DNA of 15,904 nucleotides from Bacteroidota bacterium (GTDB lineage: Bacteria > Bacteroidota > Rhodothermia > Rhodothermales > JAAAOL01), in the NCBI GenBank assembly GCA_009908885.1, contig JAAAOL010000263.1, positions 1 through 15,904 on the forward strand. Reading direction: 5' to 3'. The notes under the pieces were generated by a model, which did not search any database, was not told the origin of the DNA, and saw only the letters and a program-made list of their open reading frames with translations. Positions 1 through 7,422 of this stretch are shown piece after piece (position 1 is the first letter of the stretch; every line of letters starts with the position of its first letter). The translations under genes were made by a program, and so were the position numbers.

Positions 1-450
1 GACGGCGAAGGCCTCGGGACTGGTCCGGTCGCGAAAGACGGTGCACGGCTGATGCGGGCGGGGACTGCGGGCCAGAATCACCTCGTCGCCCACGGCCACC
101 CGGTCGCCCGGTTCGAGGGTAGCGAGGTCGAAGCCTTCAGAGATCAGATTATCGCCCACGACGACGGGGTCGACGTTTAGCACCTTCAGCACCTCCCGGC
201 TGATGGCCGAGACCTCCCGCCCCGGCACATGCTCGCCCTGGTAGAACGACTTGCGGTCGTGGTCGCCCGCAAAGCCCTTTCCCGGCACGGCGGTGACCTG
301 CTCGCGGACGGCGTGCTGCCCGGGCTCCGGCGTTTCCACCAGCATCGCGACCCGACCCACAGGCCCTACATCCAGTCGTTGGATCTGCTCCAGCAGCTGG
401 GCCACGCGTCGGCGGTCGATGCGGTCGGTCGGAGGGTGTTTCGCAGACAT
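1..450 (-). CDS. MOSC-domain protein, 3' end beyond window
   Basis: The frame is open from an ATG at 450 to the window edge, giving 150 residues without a stop, so the gene is cut off on the left. The MOSC signature is visible: GDNLISEGFDL at residues 99-109, then an acidic/Gly-rich strand (EPGDRVAVGDEVILA) and a conserved cysteine at 136 in PHQPC. MOSC domains (named from the molybdenum cofactor sulfurase C-terminal domain) bind sulfur or molybdenum cofactor through this cysteine and occur in MoCo sulfurases, YiiM-type 6-hydroxyaminopurine reductases and many stand-alone proteins. The N-terminal 30 residues are charged and carry no signal peptide, so it is probably cytoplasmic. No convincing Shine-Dalgarno precedes the ATG, but it is the first in-frame ATG and starts just ahead of the domain. 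It is divergent from the lipoprotein gene, with a 112-bp gap between them. Substrate unknown. Confidence 0.85.
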   Translation of the reverse strand, partial: MSAKHPPTDRIDRRRVAQLLEQIQRLDVGPVGRVAMLVETPEPGQHAVREQVTAVPGKGFAGDHDRKSFYQGEHVPGREVSAISREVLKVLNVDPVVVGDNLISEGFDLATLEPGDRVAVGDEVILARSPRPHQPCTVFRDRTSPEAFAV

Positions 451-562
451 GGGCTGGCTGATCGGGTGATGATGTGCTGGCTTGGCGAACGGGCGAGGAA
501 CGTCCTCCCCGAGCAAAGGTAGGCATCGAACACGGGTTCGTTCCACGCTTTGTCACTCCGCC

Positions 563-1006
563 ATGCGCCTTCTCCCCCTCGTCTTCGCGCTCCTCATGGC
601 CTGCCAGTCCGACCTGACGATGAACGACACGTCCGATGCTCAGGCCCGCCAGCAGCAATCGCCCGACTCGATCCGGGTAGTCAATGGCACGGATGCACCG
701 ATCTACGTCCTCCACATGCCTGAGCGATCCGCGCGGCCCCTGCGGCAGGAAATCCCCCTCGACCTCACGGCCCCGCCCGCAGGCTACCTCGCGCCGGACT
801 CGTCCACCGTCATCCCGTTCATCACGTGCGATCAGCGCGTCCGGCTCGAAGGGGACGACCTGCTCCTCTACCGCATCGGCCCGCCCGACGCTGAACAGCA
901 GGCGATGGCCACCCTGGCCGCCACCCGCCCCTTCACGGCGGAAGTCTTGGCGGCGCTGCCAGAAACCGACTGCCGCCTCGTGATCGACAGCCTGGACAGC
1001 GAATGA
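563..1006 (+). CDS. Small predicted lipoprotein, function unknown
   Basis: This encodes 147 residues from the ATG at 563. That start is chosen over the upstream in-frame ATG at 482 because it puts a classical lipoprotein signal at the very N-terminus: MRLLPLVFALLMAC, with the lipobox LMAC and the lipidated cysteine at residue 14. After it comes a short polar linker rich in Asp, Ser and Gln, then a compact region of about 100 residues with alternating hydrophobic strands (SIRVVNGTDAPIYVLHM; VRLEGDDLLLYRIG), which suggests a small beta-rich domain. Two further cysteines (in ITCDQ and ETDCRL) could form a disulfide, which fits an extracytoplasmic location. No family is recognised. It is transcribed towards the ABC permease gene, and the two stop codons are four bases apart. 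A GTTCG/CGAAC inverted repeat at 528-541 lies in the upstream gap; its role is unknown. Confidence 0.7.
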   Translation: MRLLPLVFALLMACQSDLTMNDTSDAQARQQQSPDSIRVVNGTDAPIYVLHMPERSARPLRQEIPLDLTAPPAGYLAPDSSTVIPFITCDQRVRLEGDDLLLYRIGPPDAEQQAMATLAATRPFTAEVLAALPETDCRLVIDSLDSE

Positions 1007-1013
1007 GCGCTCA
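1004..1013. other. 10-bp palindrome formed by two convergent stop codons
   Basis: TGAGCGCTCA is a perfect palindrome. Its left TGA is the lipoprotein stop on the plus strand, and its right end is the TGA stop of the permease on the minus strand. It leaves no intergenic room for separate terminators, so any terminator must lie inside the opposing gene. It may be chance. Confidence 0.5.
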
Positions 1014-3536
1014 CCCTTCGGCGCGGAGCACTTCCAGCGGCGGACGGGCGTAGATGCCGCGGCTGTTCAGCAAGCCGATGCCGACCGTGAGTGCGGTGAC
1101 GACGACGAACGACAGCACCAGCGGCAGCGGCGCCAGCACGAGGCTCGTCTCGAAGACGAACACGGCCAGCGCGCCACTCGCCGCGTAGGCCAGCACGAGC
1201 CCGGTCACGGTGGCGAAGACGCCGAGGAACAGATACTCGATCAGCATGATCTGGACGACTTGCTTGCGCGAGGCGCCGAGCGTCTTGAGCAGCACGCTCT
1301 CTTCGATGCGCTGATAACGGCTCACCAGCACCGCCCCGGCCAGGACGACGAGCCCGGTCAGGATGCTGAAGAGCGCCATGAAGCGGATCACGAACGCCAT
1401 GCGGTCGAACAGCTTGTCGAAGGTGCTCAGGATGAGGCCGAGCCCGATGGACGACACGTTCGGATAGTCTTGGGCGAGAGCGCGTTGCATCGCCGCCGTC
1501 TTGGCGTCAGTGCCGGTGCGCGTCATCAAGACCTGCATCTGCGGAGCATCCTCCAGCACGCCTTCCGGGAAGACGACGAAGAAATTCGTCCGCATCTGCT
1601 GCCAGTTGACCTCGCGGATGCTGCGCACGACGGACGAAATCGTCACGCCCTGCACGTCCCAGACGAGCGTGTCGCCGATCCCGACGCCCAGCTCGTCCTC
1701 GGCGATCTCGCGCTCGATGGAGATGGGGACGACGTCCGTCCCCGGCGGCACCGACTCCACGAACTCGCCCGCGATCAGCTCTTCGGTGCTGGTCAGATGG
1801 TCGCGGTAGGTAGATCGGTACTCGCGCGTGTACGCCCAGTTGGTCTCGACCGTCGAGTCCTCGCGCAGCGCCTCGACCGTGCGACCGTGCACCTCGTCGA
1901 GGCGCATCGTGACGATGGGCGAGCGGTCCACCGTGGGCAGGTTCTGCGCTGCCAGCAGGCTGTCGACGCCTGCCACCTGGCTCGGTTGAATGTCGAACAG
2001 AATGTGGTCGGGCTGCCCGTCGCCCGCGGCCACGTCGAACTCGCGCAGGAGCGACCGCTCGGTGAGCGAGAGGGTCATGATCAGGAACGTGCCGAGGCCG
2101 AGGGCCAACATCAGCAGGACCGTCTGGTTGTTCGGGCGATACAGGTTGGCGAGGCCCTGCCGCCACGGATAGCGCCACCCCGACGGGAAGTACCGCCGGA
2201 CGCCGACCATCACGCCTTTCGCGACGAGCGCCAGCAGGCCGAAGACCACCGCGATGCCTGCCGCGTAGCCGAGGCCGATGGACCACAGCGGCGCCTGCAC
2301 GACGGCGAAAGCCACCAGGCCCACGGCAAGCAGCCCGTAGACCACCCACCGCCAGTGATCCTGCGTCCCGTCGCCTCCTTCGTAGGCCGAACGGAGCGCG
2401 CGGAGCGGCGAGACGCGCCGGACCGAGAGCAGCGGCAGGAGCGCGAAGAGGAGCGTCACGCCGACGCCCACCCCGAACCCGCTGGCGACGGCGGTCCACG
2501 AGACCGAAAACGTCACCTCCACCGGCAGGAAGTCGCCCAGGACGCGGGGCAGTTGCGTCTGCACGAGCACGCCGAGCAGACACCCCATCGCGCTACCGAT
2601 GACACCCATGACAGCGGCCTGAATCAGGTAGATCCAGAACGTCCGCTGGATCTTGGCGCCCATGCAGCGCAGCACTGCCACCGTCTCCAGTCGCTGCTTC
2701 ACATAGACGTGCACCGCGCTCGCCACGCCGAGGCCGCCCAGCAGCAACGCGATGAAGCCGACGAGCCCGAGAAAGCGGTACAGGTTGCGCAGCGCCTCGC
2801 CCCAGTTTTCCTGCGCCTCGGCCACCGTGTCGAAGCTGACGTCGCGCTCCCGCAGGCGCGGGCCCAGCGTCTCCATCATGGCCTCCACGTCGCGCCCGTC
2901 GGCGAACTTGAAGTACACCTCATGCTCGACGCGACTCCCGAAGCCGATCAACGTCGTGTCCAGGTGGGCCAGCGGCAGGTAGATCCGCGGGCTGACGAGG
3001 CGAACGACGTCCGACTCGCGTGGCGTCTTGAGCAGTTCGCCCGCCACGCGATACGCCCTCCGCCCCACCTGGACAGAATCCCCGACACCTACGTCGAATT
3101 CCTCCATCAGCGTGCCATCGACGAGGGCGTTCCGGCCCTGCTTGTACGTCGCCGCCGCTTTCGGGGGATCGGTTTCGATGGTGCCGTAGAACGGATAGTC
3201 GCCCTGATGCGCCCGCACCGTCGCCAGGCGCGACTTGCCCGACTTCGGGAAGTAGGCCATCGAGTTGAACGAGACGCGCCGCGCCTGCTCGCCCCCCAGC
3301 GAGTCGATGACCGCCTCGGTGGCCTCGTCGAACGGCTGGTCGGACTCCAGGCTGAGGTCGGCTCCGAGGAGCGTCTTCGCCTCCGCGTCGATGGTCTGCT
3401 CCAGGCTCTCGCCGAACGAGTTGATCGCCACGAGTGCCGCCACGCCCAGCACCATCGACGAGAGAAACAGCAGCAGGCGCCGCCGACTGCCCCGGCTGTC
3501 GCGCCAGGCCATCTTCCACGTCCAGGAGTCGAACAT
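1011..3536 (-). CDS. ABC exporter permease, YbbP-like with two FtsX domains
   Basis: This encodes 841 residues from the ATG at 3536. The frame stays open upstream to 3608, but those 24 extra codons are mostly the GGGTTGC-type repeat, and MFDSWTWKMAWRDSRGSRR is the normal start for this family (short amphipathic stretch, basic patch, first membrane helix). Visible architecture: TM1 about residues 21-40; a large extracytoplasmic domain about 45-250; three helices of FtsX domain 1 about 254-373; two central helices about 397-445; a seventh near 471-491; a second extracytoplasmic region; and a C-terminal FtsX domain with three helices in the last 115 residues, ten helices in all. This matches the long YbbP-type permeases, which pair with a YbbA/LolD-type ATPase and are thought to handle hydrophobic or lipid-like substrates in the envelope rather than to import nutrients. 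It follows its ATPase gene in the same direction. No clear ribosome site sits before the chosen ATG; repeat DNA occupies that spot. Confidence 0.9.
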   Translation of the reverse strand: MFDSWTWKMAWRDSRGSRRRLLLFLSSMVLGVAALVAINSFGESLEQTIDAEAKTLLGADLSLESDQPFDEATEAVIDSLGGEQARRVSFNSMAYFPKSGKSRLATVRAHQGDYPFYGTIETDPPKAAATYKQGRNALVDGTLMEEFDVGVGDSVQVGRRAYRVAGELLKTPRESDVVRLVSPRIYLPLAHLDTTLIGFGSRVEHEVYFKFADGRDVEAMMETLGPRLRERDVSFDTVAEAQENWGEALRNLYRFLGLVGFIALLLGGLGVASAVHVYVKQRLETVAVLRCMGAKIQRTFWIYLIQAAVMGVIGSAMGCLLGVLVQTQLPRVLGDFLPVEVTFSVSWTAVASGFGVGVGVTLLFALLPLLSVRRVSPLRALRSAYEGGDGTQDHWRWVVYGLLAVGLVAFAVVQAPLWSIGLGYAAGIAVVFGLLALVAKGVMVGVRRYFPSGWRYPWRQGLANLYRPNNQTVLLMLALGLGTFLIMTLSLTERSLLREFDVAAGDGQPDHILFDIQPSQVAGVDSLLAAQNLPTVDRSPIVTMRLDEVHGRTVEALREDSTVETNWAYTREYRSTYRDHLTSTEELIAGEFVESVPPGTDVVPISIEREIAEDELGVGIGDTLVWDVQGVTISSVVRSIREVNWQQMRTNFFVVFPEGVLEDAPQMQVLMTRTGTDAKTAAMQRALAQDYPNVSSIGLGLILSTFDKLFDRMAFVIRFMALFSILTGLVVLAGAVLVSRYQRIEESVLLKTLGASRKQVVQIMLIEYLFLGVFATVTGLVLAYAASGALAVFVFETSLVLAPLPLVLSFVVVTALTVGIGLLNSRGIYARPPLEVLRAEG

Positions 3537-3541
3537 CAGGG

Positions 3542-3579
3542 TGCGGGTTGTGGGGTTGCGGGTTGTGAGTTGCGGGTTG
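3542..3579. repeat. Short 7-bp-period repeat between ATPase and permease genes
   Basis: Five consecutive units are visible: GCGGGTT, GTGGGGTT, GCGGGTT, GTGAGTT, GCGGGTT. Four units are 7 bp and one is 8 bp. The array sits 6 bp ahead of the permease ATG on the minus strand, where a ribosome site would normally be. It explains the spurious 24-codon N-terminal extension that is open in frame upstream of the permease. Confidence 0.75.
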
Positions 3580-3632
3580 AGCGCAGCATACGGGGAGCCT
3601 GTAACCACTGGGCGTCCGTACCGCGCTCACCC

Positions 3633-4346
3633 TCAGGTGCCGACGGCGCGGAGGGCCGCCTGGGCGGGCTCGTCGGCGATGATGGTGCCGCCTCGGAGCC
3701 GTAGGACGCGCCCGGTCTGCTGGGCGAGACCGAGGTCGTGTGTCACGAGGACGAGCGTCGTTCCCCCCGTCCGGTTCAGGTCGAAAAGCAGGTCTTCGAT
3801 GGTCGCGCCGGTCTCGGCGTCCAGGTTGCCGGTCGGTTCGTCGGCGAACAGGATCGTCGGGGCGTTGATGAAGGCGCGGGCCAGCGCCACGCGTTGCTGC
3901 TCGCCGCCCGAGAGCTGCGTGGGGTAGTGATGCAGCCGGTCGCCGAGGCCGACCTGGCCCAGCAGCTCCGCCGCCCGGTCGCGCACGCCCGTCGCGCCGC
4001 GCAACTCGGCGGGCACCATCACGTTTTCGATGGCCGTCAGCGTGGGGATGAGCTGAAACGTCTGGAAGACGAAGCCGACGTGCTGGTTGCGGACCGACGC
4101 GCGCTCGTCCTCGCTCAGCGGGCCGAGGTCGATGCCGTTGAGGACGACGCGCCCCTCGCTCGGCTGGTCGAGGCCGGCGCAGAGCCCGAGCAGGGTCGTC
4201 TTGCCGCTGCCGCTCGGCCCCACGATGGCGACGGTCTCGCCTTCGTCGACGCTGAAGGTGACGTGGTCCAGCACCGTCAGGTCGCGCGAGCCGCTGCGGT
4301 ACGTCTTGGTGAGGTGTTCGACGTGAAGGATCGGGGCGTCAGCCAT
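3633..4346 (-). CDS. ABC exporter ATP-binding protein, LolD/YbbA family
   Basis: This is a 237-residue single-domain ABC ATPase with every motif intact: Walker A GPSGSGKT at 43-50, Q-loop glutamine near 95 in FVFQTFQLIP, signature LSGGEQQ at 145-151, Walker B ILFADE at 165-170 followed by PTGNLD, and the switch histidine at 203 in VTHD. FQTFQLIPTLTAIENVMVP and ADEPTGNLD are typical of the MacB/LolD/YbbA branch (type VII, mechanotransmission exporters), whose permeases carry FtsX domains, as the next gene does. Length is usual for the family. It should sit on the cytoplasmic face as a dimer bound to the permease encoded 96 bp downstream. It is the first gene of this two-gene unit, and the non-coding gap upstream (4347-4932) presumably holds the promoter. 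Unlike the E. coli ybbAP locus, no TesA-type esterase gene is adjacent. Confidence 0.93.
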   Translation of the reverse strand: MADAPILHVEHLTKTYRSGSRDLTVLDHVTFSVDEGETVAIVGPSGSGKTTLLGLCAGLDQPSEGRVVLNGIDLGPLSEDERASVRNQHVGFVFQTFQLIPTLTAIENVMVPAELRGATGVRDRAAELLGQVGLGDRLHHYPTQLSGGEQQRVALARAFINAPTILFADEPTGNLDAETGATIEDLLFDLNRTGGTTLVLVTHDLGLAQQTGRVLRLRGGTIIADEPAQAALRAVGT

Positions 4347-4932
4347 CGGTATGCGGGGAGTTCCTGGGCGTCGGCGTCACGACGCGCGGTGGGACGCTGC
4401 ATTCGGACGCACAAAAAATGTAAACGCTATACCCGCGCCCACCGCAGGCGGTTCTCAGAGAATGACCGCGTAACAGCCTCGTACCAGGTGGAGCGTGGGG
4501 GTGCGAGAGTGCGTGAGGGCAGTTCACTCCTGTCATACTGATTCAGATTGTTGGAGTCCGGAGCCTGGTGTCGGACGTCGTGTTGCGTGCTCCGTGGTCG
4601 GCACGGGTCATCACGCCAGCAGCGCATCCTCACGCATTACGCATCACGAAACACGCATCACGCCAGCAGCGCATCCTCACGCATCACGCATCACGAAACA
4701 CGCATCACGCATCACGCATCACGAAACACGCATCACGCCAGCAGCGCATCCTTACGCATCACGCATCACGAAACACGCATCACGTTCTCAGCGATACAGA
4801 CATCGCCAGGCGAAAACGGCATCAGACGCGCGTATCCGTCGTCGCTTGAACGTGTTCGTGCGCGGCGGCGCAGAGTTTCACCCGGGGTGGCCAGCATGCC
4901 TCTCGAACGCCTGTCACCGGGTCCTCCGGCCA
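4347..4932. other. 586-bp non-coding gap with a heptamer repeat array
   Basis: This stretch lies between the ABC exporter operon (leaving to the left) and the 3' end of the methyltransferase operon. It holds the 7-bp repeat array (4608-4784). An unusually A/T-rich patch at 4411-4430 reads, on the minus strand, TACATTTTTTG and resembles the Bacteroidota -7 element TAnnTTTG, about 70 bp ahead of the ATPase start. No clear -33 element accompanies it, so it is only a weak promoter candidate. An 11-bp inverted repeat, TTCTCAGAGAA, lies at 4452-4462. Open frames across the gap are repeat translations or shadows of the methyltransferase gene. No tRNA, rRNA or convincing terminator was seen. Confidence 0.6.
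4608..4784. repeat. Tandem 7-bp repeat array with a 16-bp higher-order unit
   Basis: The array is built from 7-mers ACGCATC and ACGAAAC, with rare variants such as ACGCATT. It is punctuated three times by the 16-mer GCCAGCAGCGCATCCT, at 4615-4630, 4662-4677 and 4737-4752 (a final TTA replaces TCA after the third). The 16-mers are spaced 47 and 75 bp apart, and the difference of 28 bp is exactly four heptamers. This implies expansion in whole 7-bp steps inside a larger duplicated block. The array is translatable in several frames as ITHHASR-like peptides, an artefact of the repeat. It lies about 150 bp beyond the stop codon of the last operon gene. Confidence 0.9.
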
Positions 4933-6129
4933 TCACGCAACCCAGAACGTGGCGTCGATACCCAGATCCCGCACCGTCTGCCGGATTTCATCCTCGTAGA
5001 TGCCGTTCATGATGACGATGACGTCCGGCTGAAGCTCTCGCAGGAAGGCGGGCGGGACGATCTTGTGCCCGGTCCCGGCGACGTACTTCCCCTGCTTGCG
5101 CGGATTGATATCCACGGCGTAGCGGATGCGGTCCTGCTCGCCCAGGATGTTGAACAGGATATTGCCCTTCGAGCCGGCGCCCCAGATGACGGCGTGCTCG
5201 TCCCGGGTCTCCATATCGCGGAGGGCTTCTCGCCACGTCGTCACTTTATCATCATATCGGCGTGCGAAGCGACGCACGTCCCGGCGAAGCGCCTCCCGCC
5301 CCGCATCGCCCCGCAACGCCCTCCCCGAATCGCCGTGCAGCGGCAGCGCCTCGATGCACAGATATTGCCCATCGTACGCATCGACGACGTCCTGGACGAC
5401 GAATCCGCTGTGGGCGAACAGGTATTCCAGCGAGGCCGCACTGAAGTACGAGCAGTGCTCATAGATGAGATCCCAGATGGCGAGGTCGTGCAGCGTGGCC
5501 CGCACGTTCGGCACCTCGAAGAAAACGCCGGTCTCCGCCCGGTCGCCCACGGTGTGGCGGACGCTCCGCAAGAAGGCCGTCGGGTCCGGCACGTGCTCCA
5601 GGACATGGCGGCACGTGACGAGGTCGGCGTGGTAGTCGGTGTAGGCTTCCGAGTAGTAATCGCGGATCACCGTCACGTCGTGGCCGGTCCCGTTCTCGGT
5701 CAGTTCCGGGTCGTAGCTGGGATCGAAGCCGATGCCCTGCCGCACGCCCTTCTCGCAGAGCAGCTCCAGGAAGTCGCCCTTGCCACAGCCGATGTCGATC
5801 ACGTCTTTGCCGTGCAGGTCGTAGCGCTCCACCAGATGTTCCGCCAGGCCATCAGCATAGGCCCGAAACCGGGGCGAGAAGTGGAGTGAGTTTTCGTAGG
5901 CCATGTCGTACTCGATCAGCGACGGATCGAAGGCGTAGTTGTAGATATGCCCGCACTGCTCGCAGAAGCCGAGGCGCAGGTCGCCGCGGGGAACGCTCAG
6001 GGCTGCCGCGCGGGTATCCCCCAGCACGTTGCAGAGCACGGGGATGCCCTCGATCTCGATGAACAGGTCGATGTCCATCGATCCGCAGATCGGGCAGGTG
6101 TAGGTCGTATCGTCTGGGGTCGTCGTCAT
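4933..6129 (-). CDS. SAM-dependent methyltransferase, sugar C-methyltransferase-like (third in operon)
   Basis: This 398-residue protein has the three-part layout of the NDP-sugar C-methyltransferase family (TcaB9/TylCIII type). It has an N-terminal zinc module with Cys pairs at 12/15 and 56/59, a Rossmann SAM domain with motif I VIDIGCGKGDF at 110-120, and a C-terminal Rossmann-like domain beginning near WGAGSKGN (316-323). The histidine of the LEHVPD motif is at 179. The active-site block reads LIYEHCSYFS at 221-230: Glu and His of the family Y-x-E-H motif are present, but the tyrosine is replaced by isoleucine. Motif I is GCGKG rather than the ASNDG usual in characterised sugar C-methyltransferases. 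The start ATG overlaps the stop of the upstream methyltransferase by 4 bp (ATGA), so the two are translationally coupled. It is probably a duplicate of that neighbour. Substrate is unknown; a nucleotide sugar is inferred from context, and O-methylation is possible. Confidence 0.88.
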   Translation of the reverse strand: MTTTPDDTTYTCPICGSMDIDLFIEIEGIPVLCNVLGDTRAAALSVPRGDLRLGFCEQCGHIYNYAFDPSLIEYDMAYENSLHFSPRFRAYADGLAEHLVERYDLHGKDVIDIGCGKGDFLELLCEKGVRQGIGFDPSYDPELTENGTGHDVTVIRDYYSEAYTDYHADLVTCRHVLEHVPDPTAFLRSVRHTVGDRAETGVFFEVPNVRATLHDLAIWDLIYEHCSYFSAASLEYLFAHSGFVVQDVVDAYDGQYLCIEALPLHGDSGRALRGDAGREALRRDVRRFARRYDDKVTTWREALRDMETRDEHAVIWGAGSKGNILFNILGEQDRIRYAVDINPRKQGKYVAGTGHKIVPPAFLRELQPDVIVIMNGIYEDEIRQTVRDLGIDATFWVA

Positions 6130-7388
6130 GAGAGCGCGAGGCTATCCAGGGGATTCAGGTCGATGTGGAAGAGGGCGGGCGCCAGCTGCATGGCGTGCAG
6201 ATCGCGCTGGATTTCGGCGCGGTAGATCGGATTCATGATGATCACCACGTCCGGCGGCTGCTCCCGGAGATCGCTCGGGCTGAGGATGCGGTGGCCCGTC
6301 CCGGCGAGGAAGGTGTCGCGCTTGTAAGGATTGATGTCCACCGCGTAGGCAACCTCGTCTCGCACGCCCAGTGTCGTGAGGAAGGCCACGGCCTTCGACC
6401 CTCCTCCCCACAGCACCACCCGTTGCCCGTTGCGCTGTGTCACCCGCAAGAGGTGACGCCAGCCATCGAGCACCTCGCCGATACGTGCTGCGAAATCAGC
6501 CACGTCGGCCTGCAACGCGCTGACGGGCTCCTCCTCCGGGTGCGAGCGATGGACCGGCCCAGGAGCGGGGCGCGCCTCGATCATCAAGTACTGGTCGTCG
6601 TAGTCCGTCCACAGGTCCAGCACGTCGAACCCCTGTTGCCGGAAGAGGCGCCCGAGCGATCCCGCGCTGAAGTAGGAACAGTGTTCATAATAGATGTCCC
6701 AGAACGCCCGGTCGCGCAGGATGCGCCGCACCTCGGGAATTTGGAAGAAGACTGTGGTGTCCGTGCGACTGCCCAGGGAGCGTCGGACCGTGCGGACGAG
6801 ACGGGCGACGTCTGGGATGTGCTCCAGCGTCATCTTGCAGCAGATGAAATGTGCCTCGCTGGGCGCGTTCGTTTCCGTGTAGAAATCCTGCACGAATCGC
6901 ACCCGATGGTCCCGCCCGCCGGGGTCGCGCTCGGGGACGTAGGCCGGATCGAAGCCGAGGCCCGTGTTGCCGCCCAGGTCGCACAGCATGTGCAAGAAGT
7001 CGCCTTTCCCGCACCCGATCTCGACGACGCGCTTGCCCCGCAGGTCGTGCCGCTGGATGAGGTCTTCTGCAAGCCGCCGGTGGAAGGCATTGAAGGTGCC
7101 CGAGAAACCCTGCGTCTCCTCGTACTCGGTCGAGTAGTCCTGCAGCGAGGGATCGAACGCCGTGTTGCTGATGAAGCCGCAGTCCGCGCAGACGGCCAGC
7201 CGCAGGGTGCCCGTGGGAAAGTCCCGTGCCTGTTCCCGGGTGCGCATGAGCAGAACGCTGTGTGCGGGGACCTGCTCCACCGTGTAGAACGGGTCGAGCG
7301 CCCGGCTGCCACAGGCGGGGCACGCCGTGGGCGAGCCATTCGTCCCGGGGCGGTCGGACGCGTCATTCGAGGTCTGGGGAGCATTCAT
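6126..7388 (-). CDS. SAM-dependent methyltransferase, sugar C-methyltransferase-like (second in operon)
   Basis: This 420-residue protein has the same layout as its downstream neighbour: zinc-binding Cys pairs at 23/26 and 67/70 with the same 41-residue gap, SAM motif VVEIGCGKGDF at 121-131, LEHIPD with His 190, active-site block YYEHCSYFS at 233-241, and a C-terminal Rossmann-like domain starting near LWGGGSKA (326-332). Both proteins share EHCSYFSA, VDINP and AGTGH, which marks them as close paralogues. Here the tyrosine, Glu and His of the active-site motif are all kept, so this copy looks the more canonical of the pair. An extra 11 residues at the N-terminus are low-complexity. It lies 34 bp after the secreted FG-GAP gene and overlaps the next methyltransferase by 4 bp. 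Cytoplasmic; methylation of a nucleotide-linked sugar is the likely role, but donor position and substrate cannot be read from sequence. Confidence 0.88.
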   Translation of the reverse strand: MNAPQTSNDASDRPGTNGSPTACPACGSRALDPFYTVEQVPAHSVLLMRTREQARDFPTGTLRLAVCADCGFISNTAFDPSLQDYSTEYEETQGFSGTFNAFHRRLAEDLIQRHDLRGKRVVEIGCGKGDFLHMLCDLGGNTGLGFDPAYVPERDPGGRDHRVRFVQDFYTETNAPSEAHFICCKMTLEHIPDVARLVRTVRRSLGSRTDTTVFFQIPEVRRILRDRAFWDIYYEHCSYFSAGSLGRLFRQQGFDVLDLWTDYDDQYLMIEARPAPGPVHRSHPEEEPVSALQADVADFAARIGEVLDGWRHLLRVTQRNGQRVVLWGGGSKAVAFLTTLGVRDEVAYAVDINPYKRDTFLAGTGHRILSPSDLREQPPDVVIIMNPIYRAEIQRDLHAMQLAPALFHIDLNPLDSLALS

Positions 7389-7422
7389 CGGTACCGACCA
7401 GAGGGTTGTGAAGGAAAACAGG

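Noticed and set aside
149..715. 188-codon minus-strand frame across the MOSC and lipoprotein starts
   Set aside because: It conflicts with both the MOSC frame (clear GDNL and Cys motifs) and the lipoprotein signal. Composition is Arg/Gly/Ala-rich shadow.
1260..3704. Very long open frame on the plus strand opposite the permease (814 codons)
   Set aside because: It is the GC-rich complement of a well-supported membrane protein. Its product is His/Arg/Glu-rich with no domain, and it even crosses into the ATPase gene.
4608..4784. Possible CRISPR array
   Set aside because: Repeats are 7 bp and contiguous, and the 16-mers are separated by repeat DNA rather than unique spacers; no cas genes are nearby.
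4870..4932. Terminator after the last methyltransferase gene
   Set aside because: ACCCGG/CCGGGT and TGGCC/GGCCA pairs exist, but they interleave rather than nest and no T run follows.
4495..5889. 464-codon plus-strand frame with ITHHETR-like repeats
   Set aside because: The repeats are a translation of the 7-bp DNA array, and the rest is the complement of the methyltransferase gene.
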